Made by a program: the position numbers and the translations under genes. The notes below the pieces were generated by a model. It had not been told where the DNA came from. It did not search any database and saw only the letters and a program-made list of their open reading frames with translations. From Anaerolineaceae bacterium UBA700 (GTDB lineage: Bacteria; Chloroflexota; Anaerolineae; Anaerolineales; Anaerolineaceae), in the NCBI GenBank assembly GCA_002298885.1, contig DBMK01000264.1, positions 1 to 12,203 of the forward strand: DNA of 12,203 bases, written 5' to 3'. Below are positions 1-6,579 of the stretch, piece after piece (the first letter of the stretch is position 1; each line of letters starts with the position of its first letter).

Positions 1-57
1 CTCCCCTCCCCTTCGCGAAGCACCCTATAAGGGTCAGGGGAGGGGCCGGGGGAGGGG
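1..57. repeat. G/C-rich nested hairpin repeat, copy 1
   Basis: A C-rich arm (CCCCTCCCC, 3-11) faces a G-rich arm (GGGGAGGGG, 37-45) and can pair with it. The loop holds two smaller palindromes, CTTCGCGAAG (11-20) and ACCCT-ATA-AGGGT (22-34). A second G-rich block follows at 48-57. The right half resembles the element at 3791-3814 between the TetR and hydrolase genes, so this looks like a dispersed intergenic repeat. It may run further left beyond the window edge. Function is unknown; it has no T-run typical of an intrinsic terminator. Confidence 0.55.
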
Positions 58-121
58 TCATTTTAGGAGAATAATGACCTGTACAATCCTCAAAAAGGGT
101 GACTGGATATTTTCTAGGAAT

Positions 122-150
122 TTGGTAGAATCAATATGACCGAATATATC
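122..150 (+). promoter_or_regulatory. weak candidate promoter for clpC
   Basis: TTGGTA (122-127) and TATATC (145-150) are separated by 17 bases and could be -35 and -10 boxes. An alternative -10 is TAGAAT (126-131), but it has no good -35 at the right distance. I see neither a CIRCE element nor a CtsR-type heptad repeat in 1-268, so the usual clpC heat-shock operators are not evident. The call is tentative. Confidence 0.25.
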
Positions 151-253
151 AGTATTTGAAGAAGAGCAACAACGACTGGTCAGCGTCCGCTTCTTCCGGT
201 GTTTTCATGCCTGCCCGCTGCCGGTGTCTCCTGCCGGGGGCATGGTTTTACAA

Positions 254-262
254 AAAGGAGGA
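254..262 (+). promoter_or_regulatory. ribosome binding site deciding the clpC start
   Basis: AAAGGAGGA is a near-perfect Shine-Dalgarno sequence. It ends about 6-7 bases before a TTG codon at 269. It sits too far from the next in-frame ATG (278) and lies downstream of the earlier in-frame ATGs (224, 242), so it argues for initiation at TTG 269. Confidence 0.75.
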
Positions 263-268
263 GTTGCC

Positions 269-2764
269 TTGTCTGGAATGGAGAGATTTACCCAAAGAGC
301 GCGCCGCGTTCTCTCCCTGGCTCACCAGGAAGCTGAGCGTATGCGCCAAAACAGCATCGGCACCGAACACCTGCTCCTGGGTCTCATCCAGGAAGAGGGC
401 GGCGTTGCCGGACGTGTATTGCGTGATTTAGGATTAGAACCGGACCGTGTCCGGGAAATGGTTGAGCGATTAAGTGGATTTGGACAGTATCGGGGCGGGA
501 AGATAGACCTTTCGCAAGGAGTACAACAGGTACTTGAATATGCCATCGACGAAGCCAAAAAAATGAACCACCACTACATCGGCACCGAGCACTTGCTGCT
601 CGGGCTGGTGCGTTCAACCGAAGGGCTGGCGATGGACGTTTTCCGCAAGCTGGGGGTCACCCCCGAGCAAATCCGCCGCCAGACGCGCCGCGTGCTGCAG
701 GAAAGCAGCACGTCCACCGCCACCAGCGGGCAGACCAGCCAGCGCAGCCAGGCTTCGCAGGCGGTTGGCAAGGAAAAACCCAAGACGCCCCTGGTCGACC
801 AGCTTGCGGTTGATTTGACCGCCCTGGCCGAAGAAGGCAAGCTGGACCCGGTGATCGGCCGCCAGATGGAGATCGAGCGCGTCATCCAGATCCTGGCCCG
901 GCGCACCAAGAATAATCCCGCCCTCATCGGCGAGCCCGGCGTTGGCAAGACCGCCATCGTCGAAGGGCTGGCCCAGCGCATCATCGAGGGCGAAGTCCCG
1001 GCCCCCCTGCTCGACAAGCGCGTCCTGCAGTTGGACGTGGGTTCGCTGGTGGCGGGCACCATGTACCGCGGCCAGTTCGAGGAACGCCTCAAGCGCGTCA
1101 TCGATGAGTTGAAGAGCTCGGGCTCGATCCTGTTCATCGACGAGGTGCACATGCTGGTCGGCGCGGGTTCGGCCGGTAGCTCGGTTGACGCCGCCAACAT
1201 CCTCAAGCCGGCCCTCTCGCGCGGCGAGCTGCAAGTCATCGGCGCCACCACTTCGGAGGAATACCGCAAATATATTGAAAGCGACGCCGCTCTCGAGCGC
1301 CGCTTCCAGCCCATCACGGTCAACGAGCCGACTGTCGAAGAGACGATCCAGATCCTGAAGGGTATCCGCAGCGCCTACGAGGAGCACCACCGCCTGACCA
1401 TCGCCGACGAGGCGCTGGACGCCGCGGCTCGCCTGTCGTCACGCTACGTGACCGAGCGCTTTCTGCCGGATAAGGCCATCGACCTGATCGACGAATCGGC
1501 CAGCCGGGTGCGCATGTACAAGAGCCCCCAGGCGCGCTCGATGAAAGAGCTGCTCAAGGAGCTGCGCGAGGCGCGCGCCAACCACAGCCTGGCTGTGGAA
1601 GACGGGCGTTTCGATGACGCCCAGGAGCTGCAGGACCGCCAGGGTGAGCTCGAGCACCAGTTCGAGCAGCTTCGCACCGGCTGGGACCGCGCAACCAGCC
1701 CCATTGTAACCGCCGACGACATCGCCGAAGTGGTCTCGATGTGGACCGGCGTGCCGGTGATGCAGATGGCGCAGGAAGAGTCAGTGCGCCTGCTGCACAT
1801 GGAGGACGAGCTCAAGCGCTGGATCATCGGCCAGGACGAGGCAATCGAAAGCATCTCCAAGGCCGTGCGCCGGGCGCGCTCCGGGTTGAAAGACCCCCGC
1901 CGCCCCATCGGCTCGTTCATCTTCCTCGGTCCCACTGGCGTAGGCAAGACCGAGCTGACCAAGGCCCTGGCCCGCTTCCTTTTCGGCAGCGACGAGGCCC
2001 TCATCCAGCTCGACATGTCCGAGTTTATGGAACGCCACACGGTCAGCCGCCTGGTCGGCGCCCCGCCGGGATACGTTGGCTACGAAGAAGCCGGGCAGCT
2101 CACTGAGGCCATCCGCCGCCGCCCATACTCGATCGTGGTCTTCGACGAGGTCGAGAAGGCCCACCCCGAGGCGCACAACATGCTCCTCCAGATCATGGAA
2201 GAGGGGCACCTGTCGGACGCCAAGGGCCACAAAGTGGACTTCCGCAACACGATCATCGTTATGACCTCCAACATCGGTGCGGACATGATCAAGCGCCAGA
2301 CCTCGCTGGGCTTTGCCGCCGAGAAGGACAGCCAGGTTGAGGAAAAAGAGGCCTACGATGATATGCGCAAGAAGCTGCTCGATTCGCTCAAGCGCGTCTT
2401 CCGGCCCGAGTTCATCAACCGCCTGGATTCGGTCATCGTCTTCCATGCCCTGTCGCGCGAGAACCTGCGCCAGATCGTGGAGATCGAAATCGAGAAGGTG
2501 GCCGAGCGGCTCAAGGACCACAACCTGCGCCTGGAAGCCACCGAAGCCGCCCTCGACCAGTTGGCCACCGAAGGCTACGATCCGGATATGGGCGCCCGCC
2601 CGCTGCGCCGGGTGATCCAGCAAAAGATCGAAGACCGCCTGTCCGACGCTTTGCTGGCCAAGGAGTTCATGGACGGCGACGTGATCCAGATCGACGTGGA
2701 CGAGAACAAGGAGATCATCCTCCAACGCGAGGAATCCGCCTCCGAACCCGCCGCGGCGATGTAA
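269..2764 (+). CDS. clpC: ATP-dependent Clp protease ATP-binding subunit ClpC
   Basis: This is a cytoplasmic HSP100 unfoldase that threads proteins into the ClpP peptidase; no clpP is in the window. The product is 831 residues from the TTG start. Two Clp_N repeats occupy roughly residues 5-145, each carrying the [10 protein letters not shown] signature, followed by a Ser/Thr/Gln-rich linker (about 146-180). The first AAA+ domain has Walker A GEPGVGKT (221-228) and Walker B ILFIDEVH (287-294). A short UVR-like middle domain (about 425-470) separates ClpC from ClpB, whose middle domain is much longer. The second AAA+ domain has Walker A GPTGVGKT (554-561) and Walker B IVVFDEVE (622-629). LGF at 680-682 sits where ClpC proteins carry the tripeptide that docks on ClpP. 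The length is normal for the family. The gene stands alone with its own terminator; no ctsR or mcsAB gene lies within the 268 bases upstream. Confidence 0.96.
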   Translation: MSGMERFTQRARRVLSLAHQEAERMRQNSIGTEHLLLGLIQEEGGVAGRVLRDLGLEPDRVREMVERLSGFGQYRGGKIDLSQGVQQVLEYAIDEAKKMNHHYIGTEHLLLGLVRSTEGLAMDVFRKLGVTPEQIRRQTRRVLQESSTSTATSGQTSQRSQASQAVGKEKPKTPLVDQLAVDLTALAEEGKLDPVIGRQMEIERVIQILARRTKNNPALIGEPGVGKTAIVEGLAQRIIEGEVPAPLLDKRVLQLDVGSLVAGTMYRGQFEERLKRVIDELKSSGSILFIDEVHMLVGAGSAGSSVDAANILKPALSRGELQVIGATTSEEYRKYIESDAALERRFQPITVNEPTVEETIQILKGIRSAYEEHHRLTIADEALDAAARLSSRYVTERFLPDKAIDLIDESASRVRMYKSPQARSMKELLKELREARANHSLAVEDGRFDDAQELQDRQGELEHQFEQLRTGWDRATSPIVTADDIAEVVSMWTGVPVMQMAQEESVRLLHMEDELKRWIIGQDEAIESISKAVRRARSGLKDPRRPIGSFIFLGPTGVGKTELTKALARFLFGSDEALIQLDMSEFMERHTVSRLVGAPPGYVGYEEAGQLTEAIRRRPYSIVVFDEVEKAHPEAHNMLLQIMEEGHLSDAKGHKVDFRNTIIVMTSNIGADMIKRQTSLGFAAEKDSQVEEKEAYDDMRKKLLDSLKRVFRPEFINRLDSVIVFHALSRENLRQIVEIEIEKVAERLKDHNLRLEATEAALDQLATEGYDPDMGARPLRRVIQQKIEDRLSDALLAKEFMDGDVIQIDVDENKEIILQREESASEPAAAM

Positions 2765-2774
2765 ATAAGCTACG

Positions 2775-2821
2775 AAATAAAAAATGGGCAGTTCAGCAAC
2801 TTCACTGCCCATTTTTTATTT
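2775..2821. terminator. bidirectional intrinsic terminator after clpC
   Basis: A perfect 18-bp inverted repeat (2775-2792 with 2804-2821) has an 11-base loop. Its core is ATGGGCAGT/ACTGCCCAT, flanked by an A-run on the left and a T-run (2812-2817) on the right. It begins 10 bases after the clpC stop. The symmetric A and T runs let it work in both directions, so it could also stop transcripts arriving from the convergent hydrolase gene. Confidence 0.9.
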
Positions 2822-2833
2822 GAATGAGGAAAA

Positions 2834-2926
2834 AGATTTCACCACAGAGACACTGAGGCACTGAGAAAACCTTAAGAAATCAATTAAAGGTTTTCTCAGT
2901 GCCTCAGTGTCTCTGTGGTGAAATCT
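2834..2926. repeat. perfect 40-bp inverted repeat built from octamers, copy 1
   Basis: Arms 2834-2873 and 2887-2926 are exact reverse complements, with a 13-base A/T-rich loop (2874-2886). Inside each arm the octamer CACWGAGR is repeated three times in tandem (2843-2866 on the left). The outer end of each arm is TTTCACCA. The right arm overlaps the TAG stop of the hydrolase gene (2925-2927, minus strand). A related but decayed copy lies at 5011-5087. The element has no reading frame, so it is a hairpin repeat of unknown function. Confidence 0.9.
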
Positions 2927-3731
2927 ATACCCATTTTTCAAGAAACTCCATCACCAACCGGTTAAAGTAGTCGGGGTTATCCTGGATGGCAAAGTGGCGC
3001 GCATTGGGGATCACCTCGTACCGGCAGTTGTGCATTTGCGCCGCCCACAGCGGGGCGATCTTCTTGATATCCCCGGTGCGGTCGTCGTCCCCGTGCACCA
3101 GCAGCACGGGCTGCTGAATGCGGTACCCCGGCTCGTCGTGCAGGCAGGTGATGACCCCGTTCCATAGGGCCACGAACTGTGGCTTGGAAAGCATCGAAAA
3201 GGCCCGGTAGGTGTACTCCTGGATCTCCTTGCGCGCCGATATGTAGCTCAGCCCGGCCTTCTTCAAGGTCTCGAAGGGCATCAAATTCATAATGCCCGCC
3301 GACGAGCGCAATATCCAGCGGTCCAAGGCGCTGCGCGGCCAGGTGATGCACGTCCCATCGGCGATCACCATGGCCTGCACCCGCTCGGGATGGCGGTAGG
3401 CCAGCTCCTGGGTGATGTAAGTGCCGTTGGAATGGCCGATAAATACGGCCTTTTCATAGCCCAGCTTTTCGAGCAGCGCCAGCAAGTCCTCCACCGCCAG
3501 CGGCACCGAAAACGGCTCACCCACCGGCTGCGACAGGCCGTGCCCGCGCACGTCCCAGGTGAGCACCCGATAATCTTGGGCCACCACCGGCGCCAGCCGG
3601 TCGAAAGAGTGGTGGTCCACGCATGCCCCGTGGGTCAGCACCACCAGCGGCCGCCCCGCCGCCCCGCCGACCCAATAATGAATCGGACACCCTTTGCGTT
3701 CGAGAATAAAGTCTTGTAGTGGAGATTCCAT
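2925..3731 (-). CDS. alpha/beta hydrolase fold protein
   Basis: The product is 268 residues, predicted cytoplasmic, with no signal peptide. It carries the standard alpha/beta hydrolase landmarks: an oxyanion-hole motif THGA (33-36), DVRGHG (60-65), and a nucleophile elbow GHSNG (99-103) with Ser101. An acid in HGDDD (213-217, most likely Asp217) and His246 in NARHF complete the triad. Substrate cannot be told from sequence; esterase, lactonase and C-C hydrolase relatives share this pattern. The gene converges on clpC, and its stop lies inside the right arm of the 40-bp inverted repeat. It follows the TetR gene on the same strand after a 96-bp gap that holds a G/C-rich repeat but no obvious terminator, so it may be co-transcribed with and controlled by that regulator (inference). 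No clear Shine-Dalgarno precedes the ATG. Confidence 0.88.
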   Translation of the reverse strand: MESPLQDFILERKGCPIHYWVGGAAGRPLVVLTHGACVDHHSFDRLAPVVAQDYRVLTWDVRGHGLSQPVGEPFSVPLAVEDLLALLEKLGYEKAVFIGHSNGTYITQELAYRHPERVQAMVIADGTCITWPRSALDRWILRSSAGIMNLMPFETLKKAGLSYISARKEIQEYTYRAFSMLSKPQFVALWNGVITCLHDEPGYRIQQPVLLVHGDDDRTGDIKKIAPLWAAQMHNCRYEVIPNARHFAIQDNPDYFNRLVMEFLEKWV

Positions 3732-3771
3732 AATAAATGAAAATGTCTGAAATCCTTTTCCCCTGCGCGCT

Positions 3772-3814
3772 CCCCCTCTTCATTCCATGGAGAGGGGGCC
3801 GGGGGGTGAGGTTA
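3772..3814. repeat. G/C-rich hairpin repeat, copy 2
   Basis: CCCCCTCT (3772-3779) pairs with AGAGGGGG (3791-3798) around a loop that contains CCATGG (3785-3790). The following G-rich block (3799-3811) resembles the tail of the element at 37-60. It sits between the TetR and hydrolase genes. No T-run follows on the minus strand, so read-through into the hydrolase is plausible. Confidence 0.55.
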
Positions 3815-3827
3815 TTTCGCGCCTATT

Positions 3828-4496
3828 TCACTTCCTCTCATACTGCCTCATCAACAGTTCCATCATCCTCCCCATCGCCTCTTTGCCCGCTTCGCTGTCC
3901 CCACCCCCGGCGCCCAGGCCCCGTTCGACCATGGCGGTCAGCCCCTCGACCACGTCGTCCAACGCGGGAGCTTCTTCCGCCGGGATCAGGCTGCCGATGC
4001 TCGCAAATCCGAGGGCGATAATCGATAACAAATAGGCCAGCACCTCCGGGCGGATGTCGCCGCGCAGCAGGCCGGCACTCTGCATCTGGGCAATGACTTC
4101 CTTGCTCAAAAGCAGGCGCTCGGTGTAACGGCGCGCGTCCTGGCGGCGGACGAAATCGCCCAACACGCGGCTGTCGCGGGTGTAGAGGGCGCTGATCAGC
4201 GGGTTCGCCTTGAGCACCAACAGCGTATGCCCGTACAGGCGGGCGATCGAGCCGCCCTGCGGATCGCCCGCCATACGCGCCTGCAAATCCTTCAGCAGCC
4301 GCCCCATCTCAAAATCGATCAGCGCGTCGAACAGGCGCTCCTTGCCCGGCCACTCCAGGTACAACGCCCCCTTGGACACACCCGCTTCCCGGGCGATGTC
4401 ATCCATCGTGGTCTTGTCGAAGCCGTAATGCACAATCAACCTGGATGCAGCCTGGAGGATGCGCGTTGAGCGAGTAGAGGGTTCGGAAGTGCTCAT
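3828..4496 (-). CDS. TetR/AcrR family transcriptional regulator
   Basis: The product is 222 residues from the chosen ATG, close to the usual TetR length. The N-terminal DNA-binding domain is clear: RILQAASRLIVHYGF (12-26), then TTMDDIAREAGVSKGALY (29-46), the family helix-turn-helix. The stretch after it reads LEWPGKERLF where most relatives have YYHFxSKExLF, a modest variation. The C-terminal ligand-binding half is not diagnostic. The reading frame stays open to 4604, but the promoter at 4532-4559 lies inside that extension, so the start must be downstream of it; ATG 4505 (three residues longer) is the alternative. No Shine-Dalgarno is visible. The operator-like repeat across the promoter and start implies self-repression, and the hydrolase downstream is the likeliest other target (inference). 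Confidence 0.9.
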   Translation of the reverse strand: MSTSEPSTRSTRILQAASRLIVHYGFDKTTMDDIAREAGVSKGALYLEWPGKERLFDALIDFEMGRLLKDLQARMAGDPQGGSIARLYGHTLLVLKANPLISALYTRDSRVLGDFVRRQDARRYTERLLLSKEVIAQMQSAGLLRGDIRPEVLAYLLSIIALGFASIGSLIPAEEAPALDDVVEGLTAMVERGLGAGGGDSEAGKEAMGRMMELLMRQYERK

Positions 4497-4498
4497 TT

Positions 4499-4533
4499 TG
4501 ACCATATGACCAATTATATATTTCTGGTCATAT
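4499..4533. promoter_or_regulatory. operator-like inverted repeat over the tetR start
   Basis: ATATGACCA (4504-4512) and TGGTCATAT (4525-4533) form a perfect 9-bp inverted repeat with a 12-base A/T-rich spacer. A further TGACCA at 4499-4504 makes a direct repeat of 8-bp period with 4507-4512. One half-site overlaps the tetR -10 box and predicted start point; the other abuts the start codon. This is the expected layout for autorepression by a TetR dimer. Binding itself is inferred. Confidence 0.65.
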
Positions 4534-4559
4534 TGTACTGTAAGGATGGAATCTGTCAA
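4532..4559 (-). promoter_or_regulatory. tetR promoter
   Basis: On the minus strand a perfect TTGACA (4554-4559) is followed after 16 bases by TACAAT (4532-4537), five of six matching the sigma-70 -10 consensus. The predicted start point is near 4525, giving a leader of roughly 30 nt before ATG 4496. The -10 box overlaps the operator-like half-site at 4525-4533. Confidence 0.75.
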
Positions 4560-4623
4560 GGCTGGAGCGGGCGTAAAAGCTCGACTACGGATAATCAGAG
4601 GCAATGTTCATTTTTATATTTTT

Positions 4624-4662
4624 TTGCAACAATGCACGCCTGAATTGCAACAATGCACGCCT
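4624..4662. repeat. two 18-bp direct repeats, 21-bp period, upstream of a promoter
   Basis: TTGCAACAATGCACGCCT occurs exactly twice, at 4624-4641 and 4645-4662. Each contains TGCA-ACAA-TGCA, a partial dyad. The 21-bp period equals two helical turns, so both copies face the same side of the DNA. The second copy ends on the first base of the -35 box at 4662. This placement suits tandem regulator sites controlling the plus-strand promoter; the regulator is unknown. Confidence 0.75.
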
Positions 4663-4690
4663 TGACACCCCTCCCCTTCTCCGCTATACT
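4662..4690 (+). promoter_or_regulatory. strong sigma-70 type promoter pointing at radA
   Basis: A perfect TTGACA (4662-4667), a 17-base pyrimidine-rich spacer, and TATACT (4685-4690, five of six matches) form one of the two best promoters in the window. The start point should be near 4697, inside the LexA-type box. The next convincing plus-strand gene is radA at 5140, implying a leader of about 440 nt unless a shorter product is made. Confidence 0.75.
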
Positions 4691-4696
4691 TCATTC

Positions 4697-4710
4697 AGAA
4701 CAAATGTTCT
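4697..4710. promoter_or_regulatory. LexA/SOS-type operator
   Basis: AGAACAAATGTTCT contains GAAC-N4-GTTC, the core of the LexA (DinR) operator known from Firmicutes and Actinobacteria, with symmetric flanking A and T. It lies just downstream of the -10 box at the predicted start point, where a bound repressor would block transcription. radA, a DNA repair gene, is the next gene on this strand. Assignment to LexA is inference; no lexA gene is in the window. Confidence 0.65.
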
Positions 4711-5000
4711 TTATTCTCTCCTGCCCTCACCCTGAACCCCATGTCTTCCCTTTACTCTCTACTCACCATTCTCTGTCCTCTATTCTCTATTTTCGATTCT
4801 TTGCCCTTCTCCCCCATTCGTTCCTATTCGTTCCAAAACGAATACTCCACTTCCCCGAATCCCAATTTCCCCTCGCCCTCCCATGGCCGTATTCTTCTTC
4901 ATTATCTTCTTATATCCCATCCATATTTTCCCCCTACCTTAAAAAATTCCTGATCCAAAACCTATTCGTTTCGATTTTTTTTATTTTTCGTGGCTTACAT
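4711..5000 (+). other. G-depleted, pyrimidine-rich gene-free leader
   Basis: By my count this 290-base stretch has only about 20 G on the plus strand and is dominated by C and T, unlike all surrounding DNA. I see no convincing gene: frames read through it give low-complexity Ser/Phe/Leu/Pro. It contains one small hairpin at 4826-4843 and ends in T-rich sequence (4974-4987). It could be a long leader for radA, an RNA, or debris between repeat elements. Confidence 0.5.
4816..4843. repeat. small tandem repeat and hairpin in the G-poor leader
   Basis: ATTCGTTCC appears twice in tandem (4816-4824 and 4826-4834). The second copy starts a perfect 7-bp hairpin, ATTCGTT (4826-4832) with AACGAAT (4837-4843), over a 4-base loop. 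It is the only clear structure in an otherwise unstructured pyrimidine tract. No T-run follows, so it is not a standard terminator. Confidence 0.5.
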
Positions 5001-5010
5001 TAAAAAGGCC

Positions 5011-5087
5011 TTCACCACAGAGTCACTGAGGCACAGAGAAACCCTTAAATTTATATTTTAAGGTTTTCTCAGTGCCTCTTTGGTGAA
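5011..5087. repeat. octamer-type inverted repeat, decayed copy 2
   Basis: The left arm (5011-5049) begins TTCACCACAGAG and matches the left arm of the 2834-2926 element with a few substitutions. The right arm (5056-5087) is its near-complement but has lost one 8-bp unit and carries mismatches. The pair still folds back, around a short A/T loop. It lies 52 bases before radA, in what would be its leader. Confidence 0.85.
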
Positions 5088-5139
5088 TCCCCCCACCCGG
5101 CCGCAGAGTGTTGTAAAATTGAACCAGGACGGACATATT

Positions 5140-6564
5140 ATGCCAAAGACCCAAACCCAGTACGTCTGCCAGCAGTGCGGGCGCATTTCGGCCCGCCCCA
5201 TGGGACGCTGCCCGCAGTGCGGCGCCTGGGGCAGCATGGTCGAGGAGATCATTTCCGCCCCCGCCGAGGCCGCCAACCCGGCTGCCCGCCGCGGGCTCGG
5301 CGGCCAATCCAAACCCCGCCGCCTGGACGAGATCGAGGGCGACGCCGAGGAGCGCATGGAGCTCTCCATCGGCGAGTTTGCCCGCGTCCTCGGCGGCGGC
5401 ATCGTCCCCGGCTCCATCGTCCTCGTCGGCGGCGACCCCGGCATCGGCAAATCTACCCTCATGCTCCAGGTGGCCGTCGAGATGGCCCACGATCTCACCG
5501 TGCTCTATGTGTCCGGCGAGGAGTCGGAGCGCCAGATTAAGATGCGCGCCCTGCGGCTGGGACGCGGCGCCGGCGGAGATAACGGCAGCTCTTCCAAAGA
5601 AGAGGCCGTGACCTTCCCGCCCAAACTGATGCTGGTGACCGAGACCAACCTGGACACCATCCTGGAACACGCCCAATCCGTGCAGCCCGACCTGCTGATC
5701 GTCGATTCGATCCAGACCGTGTACATGCCCGAGCTCAATTCCTCGCCCGGCTCGGTCAGCCAGGTGCGTGAGAGCGCCGCCCGGCTGCGCGAGCTGGCCA
5801 AGACCTCCGGCATGGCCGTGTTCGTCATCGGCCACGTCACCAAGGAGGGCATGATCGCCGGGCCGCGCGTCCTCGAGCACGTGGTCGACACCGTGCTCTA
5901 CCTGGAGGGCGACCGCTTCCAGAGCTTCCGCCTGCTGCGTTCGGTCAAGAACCGCTTCGGAGCCACCTCCGAGGTGGGCGTGTTCGAGATGCGCGAGCGC
6001 GGTATGGTCGAGGTGCCCAATCCCTCGGAGGCCTTCCTGGCCGAGCGCATGGTCAACGCCCCCGGCTCGGCCATTACCGTGACTATGGAAGGCACCCGCC
6101 CGATCCTGGTCGAGATCCAGGGCCTGACCAGCGGCTCTAACCTGGCCAACCCGCGCCGCACCCCCAACGGGGTGGACATCAACCGCCTGCTGCTCATCGC
6201 CGCCGTGCTGGCCCGCCGCCTGGGGATGCACCTGTTCGAGCAGGACATCTTCGTCAACGTGGTCGGCGGCATGCGCATCAGCGAGCCGGCCGCCGACCTG
6301 GCCATCGCTGCCGCCATCGCTTCATCGGTCAAGGATGCGCCGGTCAAGGCCGATACCGTCCTGCTGGGCGAGATCGGGCTTTCGGGCGAGCTGCGCTACG
6401 TGGGCCAGACCAACGCCCGCCTGCGTGAAGCCGCCAAGCTCGGCTTCAAGACCGCCATCGTCCCCCGCCGCCTGCGCAAGGGCGAGCCCTGGCCCGAAGG
6501 CATTAACATCGTCGAGGCCCGCTCCCTTCGTGAAGCGCTTCTCCTGGCGATAAAAGAGAATTGA
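5140..6564 (+). CDS. radA: DNA repair protein RadA (Sms)
   Basis: RadA is a RecA-related hexameric ATPase/helicase that promotes branch migration in recombinational repair. The product is 474 residues, as expected for the family. It has the N-terminal four-cysteine zinc finger (Cys10, Cys13, Cys24, Cys27), Walker A GGDPGIGKST (97-106), Walker B LLIVDS ending at Asp189-Ser190, and the RadA-specific KNRFG motif (270-274). A Lon-like C-terminal domain follows, with DIFVNVVGGMRI as its recognisable core. ATG 5140 was chosen because the zinc finger follows directly and a modest AGGA/GGA site lies just upstream; an in-frame TTG at 5080 falls inside the hairpin repeat and is unlikely. It is 15 bases from the next gene, implying an operon. 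The SOS-box promoter at 4662-4710 may drive it; a lone TAAAAT at 5114-5119 without a -35 box is a weaker alternative. Confidence 0.96.
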   Translation: MPKTQTQYVCQQCGRISARPMGRCPQCGAWGSMVEEIISAPAEAANPAARRGLGGQSKPRRLDEIEGDAEERMELSIGEFARVLGGGIVPGSIVLVGGDPGIGKSTLMLQVAVEMAHDLTVLYVSGEESERQIKMRALRLGRGAGGDNGSSSKEEAVTFPPKLMLVTETNLDTILEHAQSVQPDLLIVDSIQTVYMPELNSSPGSVSQVRESAARLRELAKTSGMAVFVIGHVTKEGMIAGPRVLEHVVDTVLYLEGDRFQSFRLLRSVKNRFGATSEVGVFEMRERGMVEVPNPSEAFLAERMVNAPGSAITVTMEGTRPILVEIQGLTSGSNLANPRRTPNGVDINRLLLIAAVLARRLGMHLFEQDIFVNVVGGMRISEPAADLAIAAAIASSVKDAPVKADTVLLGEIGLSGELRYVGQTNARLREAAKLGFKTAIVPRRLRKGEPWPEGINIVEARSLREALLLAIKEN

Positions 6565-6570
6565 TCTCAC

Positions 6571-6575
6571 GGAGG
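6571..6575 (+). promoter_or_regulatory. Shine-Dalgarno site for the DUF6391-type gene
   Basis: GGAGG lies 4 bases before ATG 6580 and directly after the radA stop. It fixes the start and supports translation from a shared radA transcript. Confidence 0.75.
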
Positions 6576-6579
6576 CTTT

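Noticed and set aside
224..268. Earlier in-frame clpC starts at ATG 224 and ATG 242
   Set aside because: They add residues unlike any ClpC N-terminus and place the strong Shine-Dalgarno inside the coding region. TTG 269 is the better start.
1..268. CIRCE or CtsR heat-shock operator before clpC
   Set aside because: I searched by eye for TTAGCACTC-N9-GAGTGCTAA and for tandem GGTCAAA heptads and found neither.
156..431. 91-codon frame overlapping the start of clpC
   Set aside because: It is out of frame with clpC, which matches its family from residue 5 on; the product has no recognisable feature.
269..2764. ClpB rather than ClpC
   Set aside because: The middle domain is only about 45 residues with UVR-like character, and a ClpP-docking tripeptide position (LGF) is present; ClpB has a long coiled-coil middle domain and no such loop.
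4497..4604. N-terminal extension of the TetR frame up to 4604
   Set aside because: The extension contains the gene's own -35 and -10 boxes and operator dyad, and TetR proteins start shortly before the helix-turn-helix.
4624..4662. Start of a CRISPR array
   Set aside because: There are only two copies, the spacing between them is 3 bases, and there is no cas gene; the 21-bp period suits operator sites.
4653..5003. Open frame of 116 codons (or 99 from ATG 4704, a few bases after the predicted transcript start)
   Set aside because: The translation is low-complexity Ser/Phe/Leu/Pro, as expected from a C/T-rich tract, with no ribosome binding site. A leaderless small protein from ATG 4704 cannot be fully excluded.
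2834..5087. Composite transposon interpretation of the repeat-flanked segment
   Set aside because: No transposase, integrase or recombinase gene lies in or next to it, and I see no target-site duplication. Only the weaker cassette hypothesis is kept.
5023..6231. Open frame of 402 codons antisense to radA
   Set aside because: It is compositionally biased, without motifs, and opposite a fully conserved RadA. The same applies to the 343-codon frame opposite clpC at 1781-2812.
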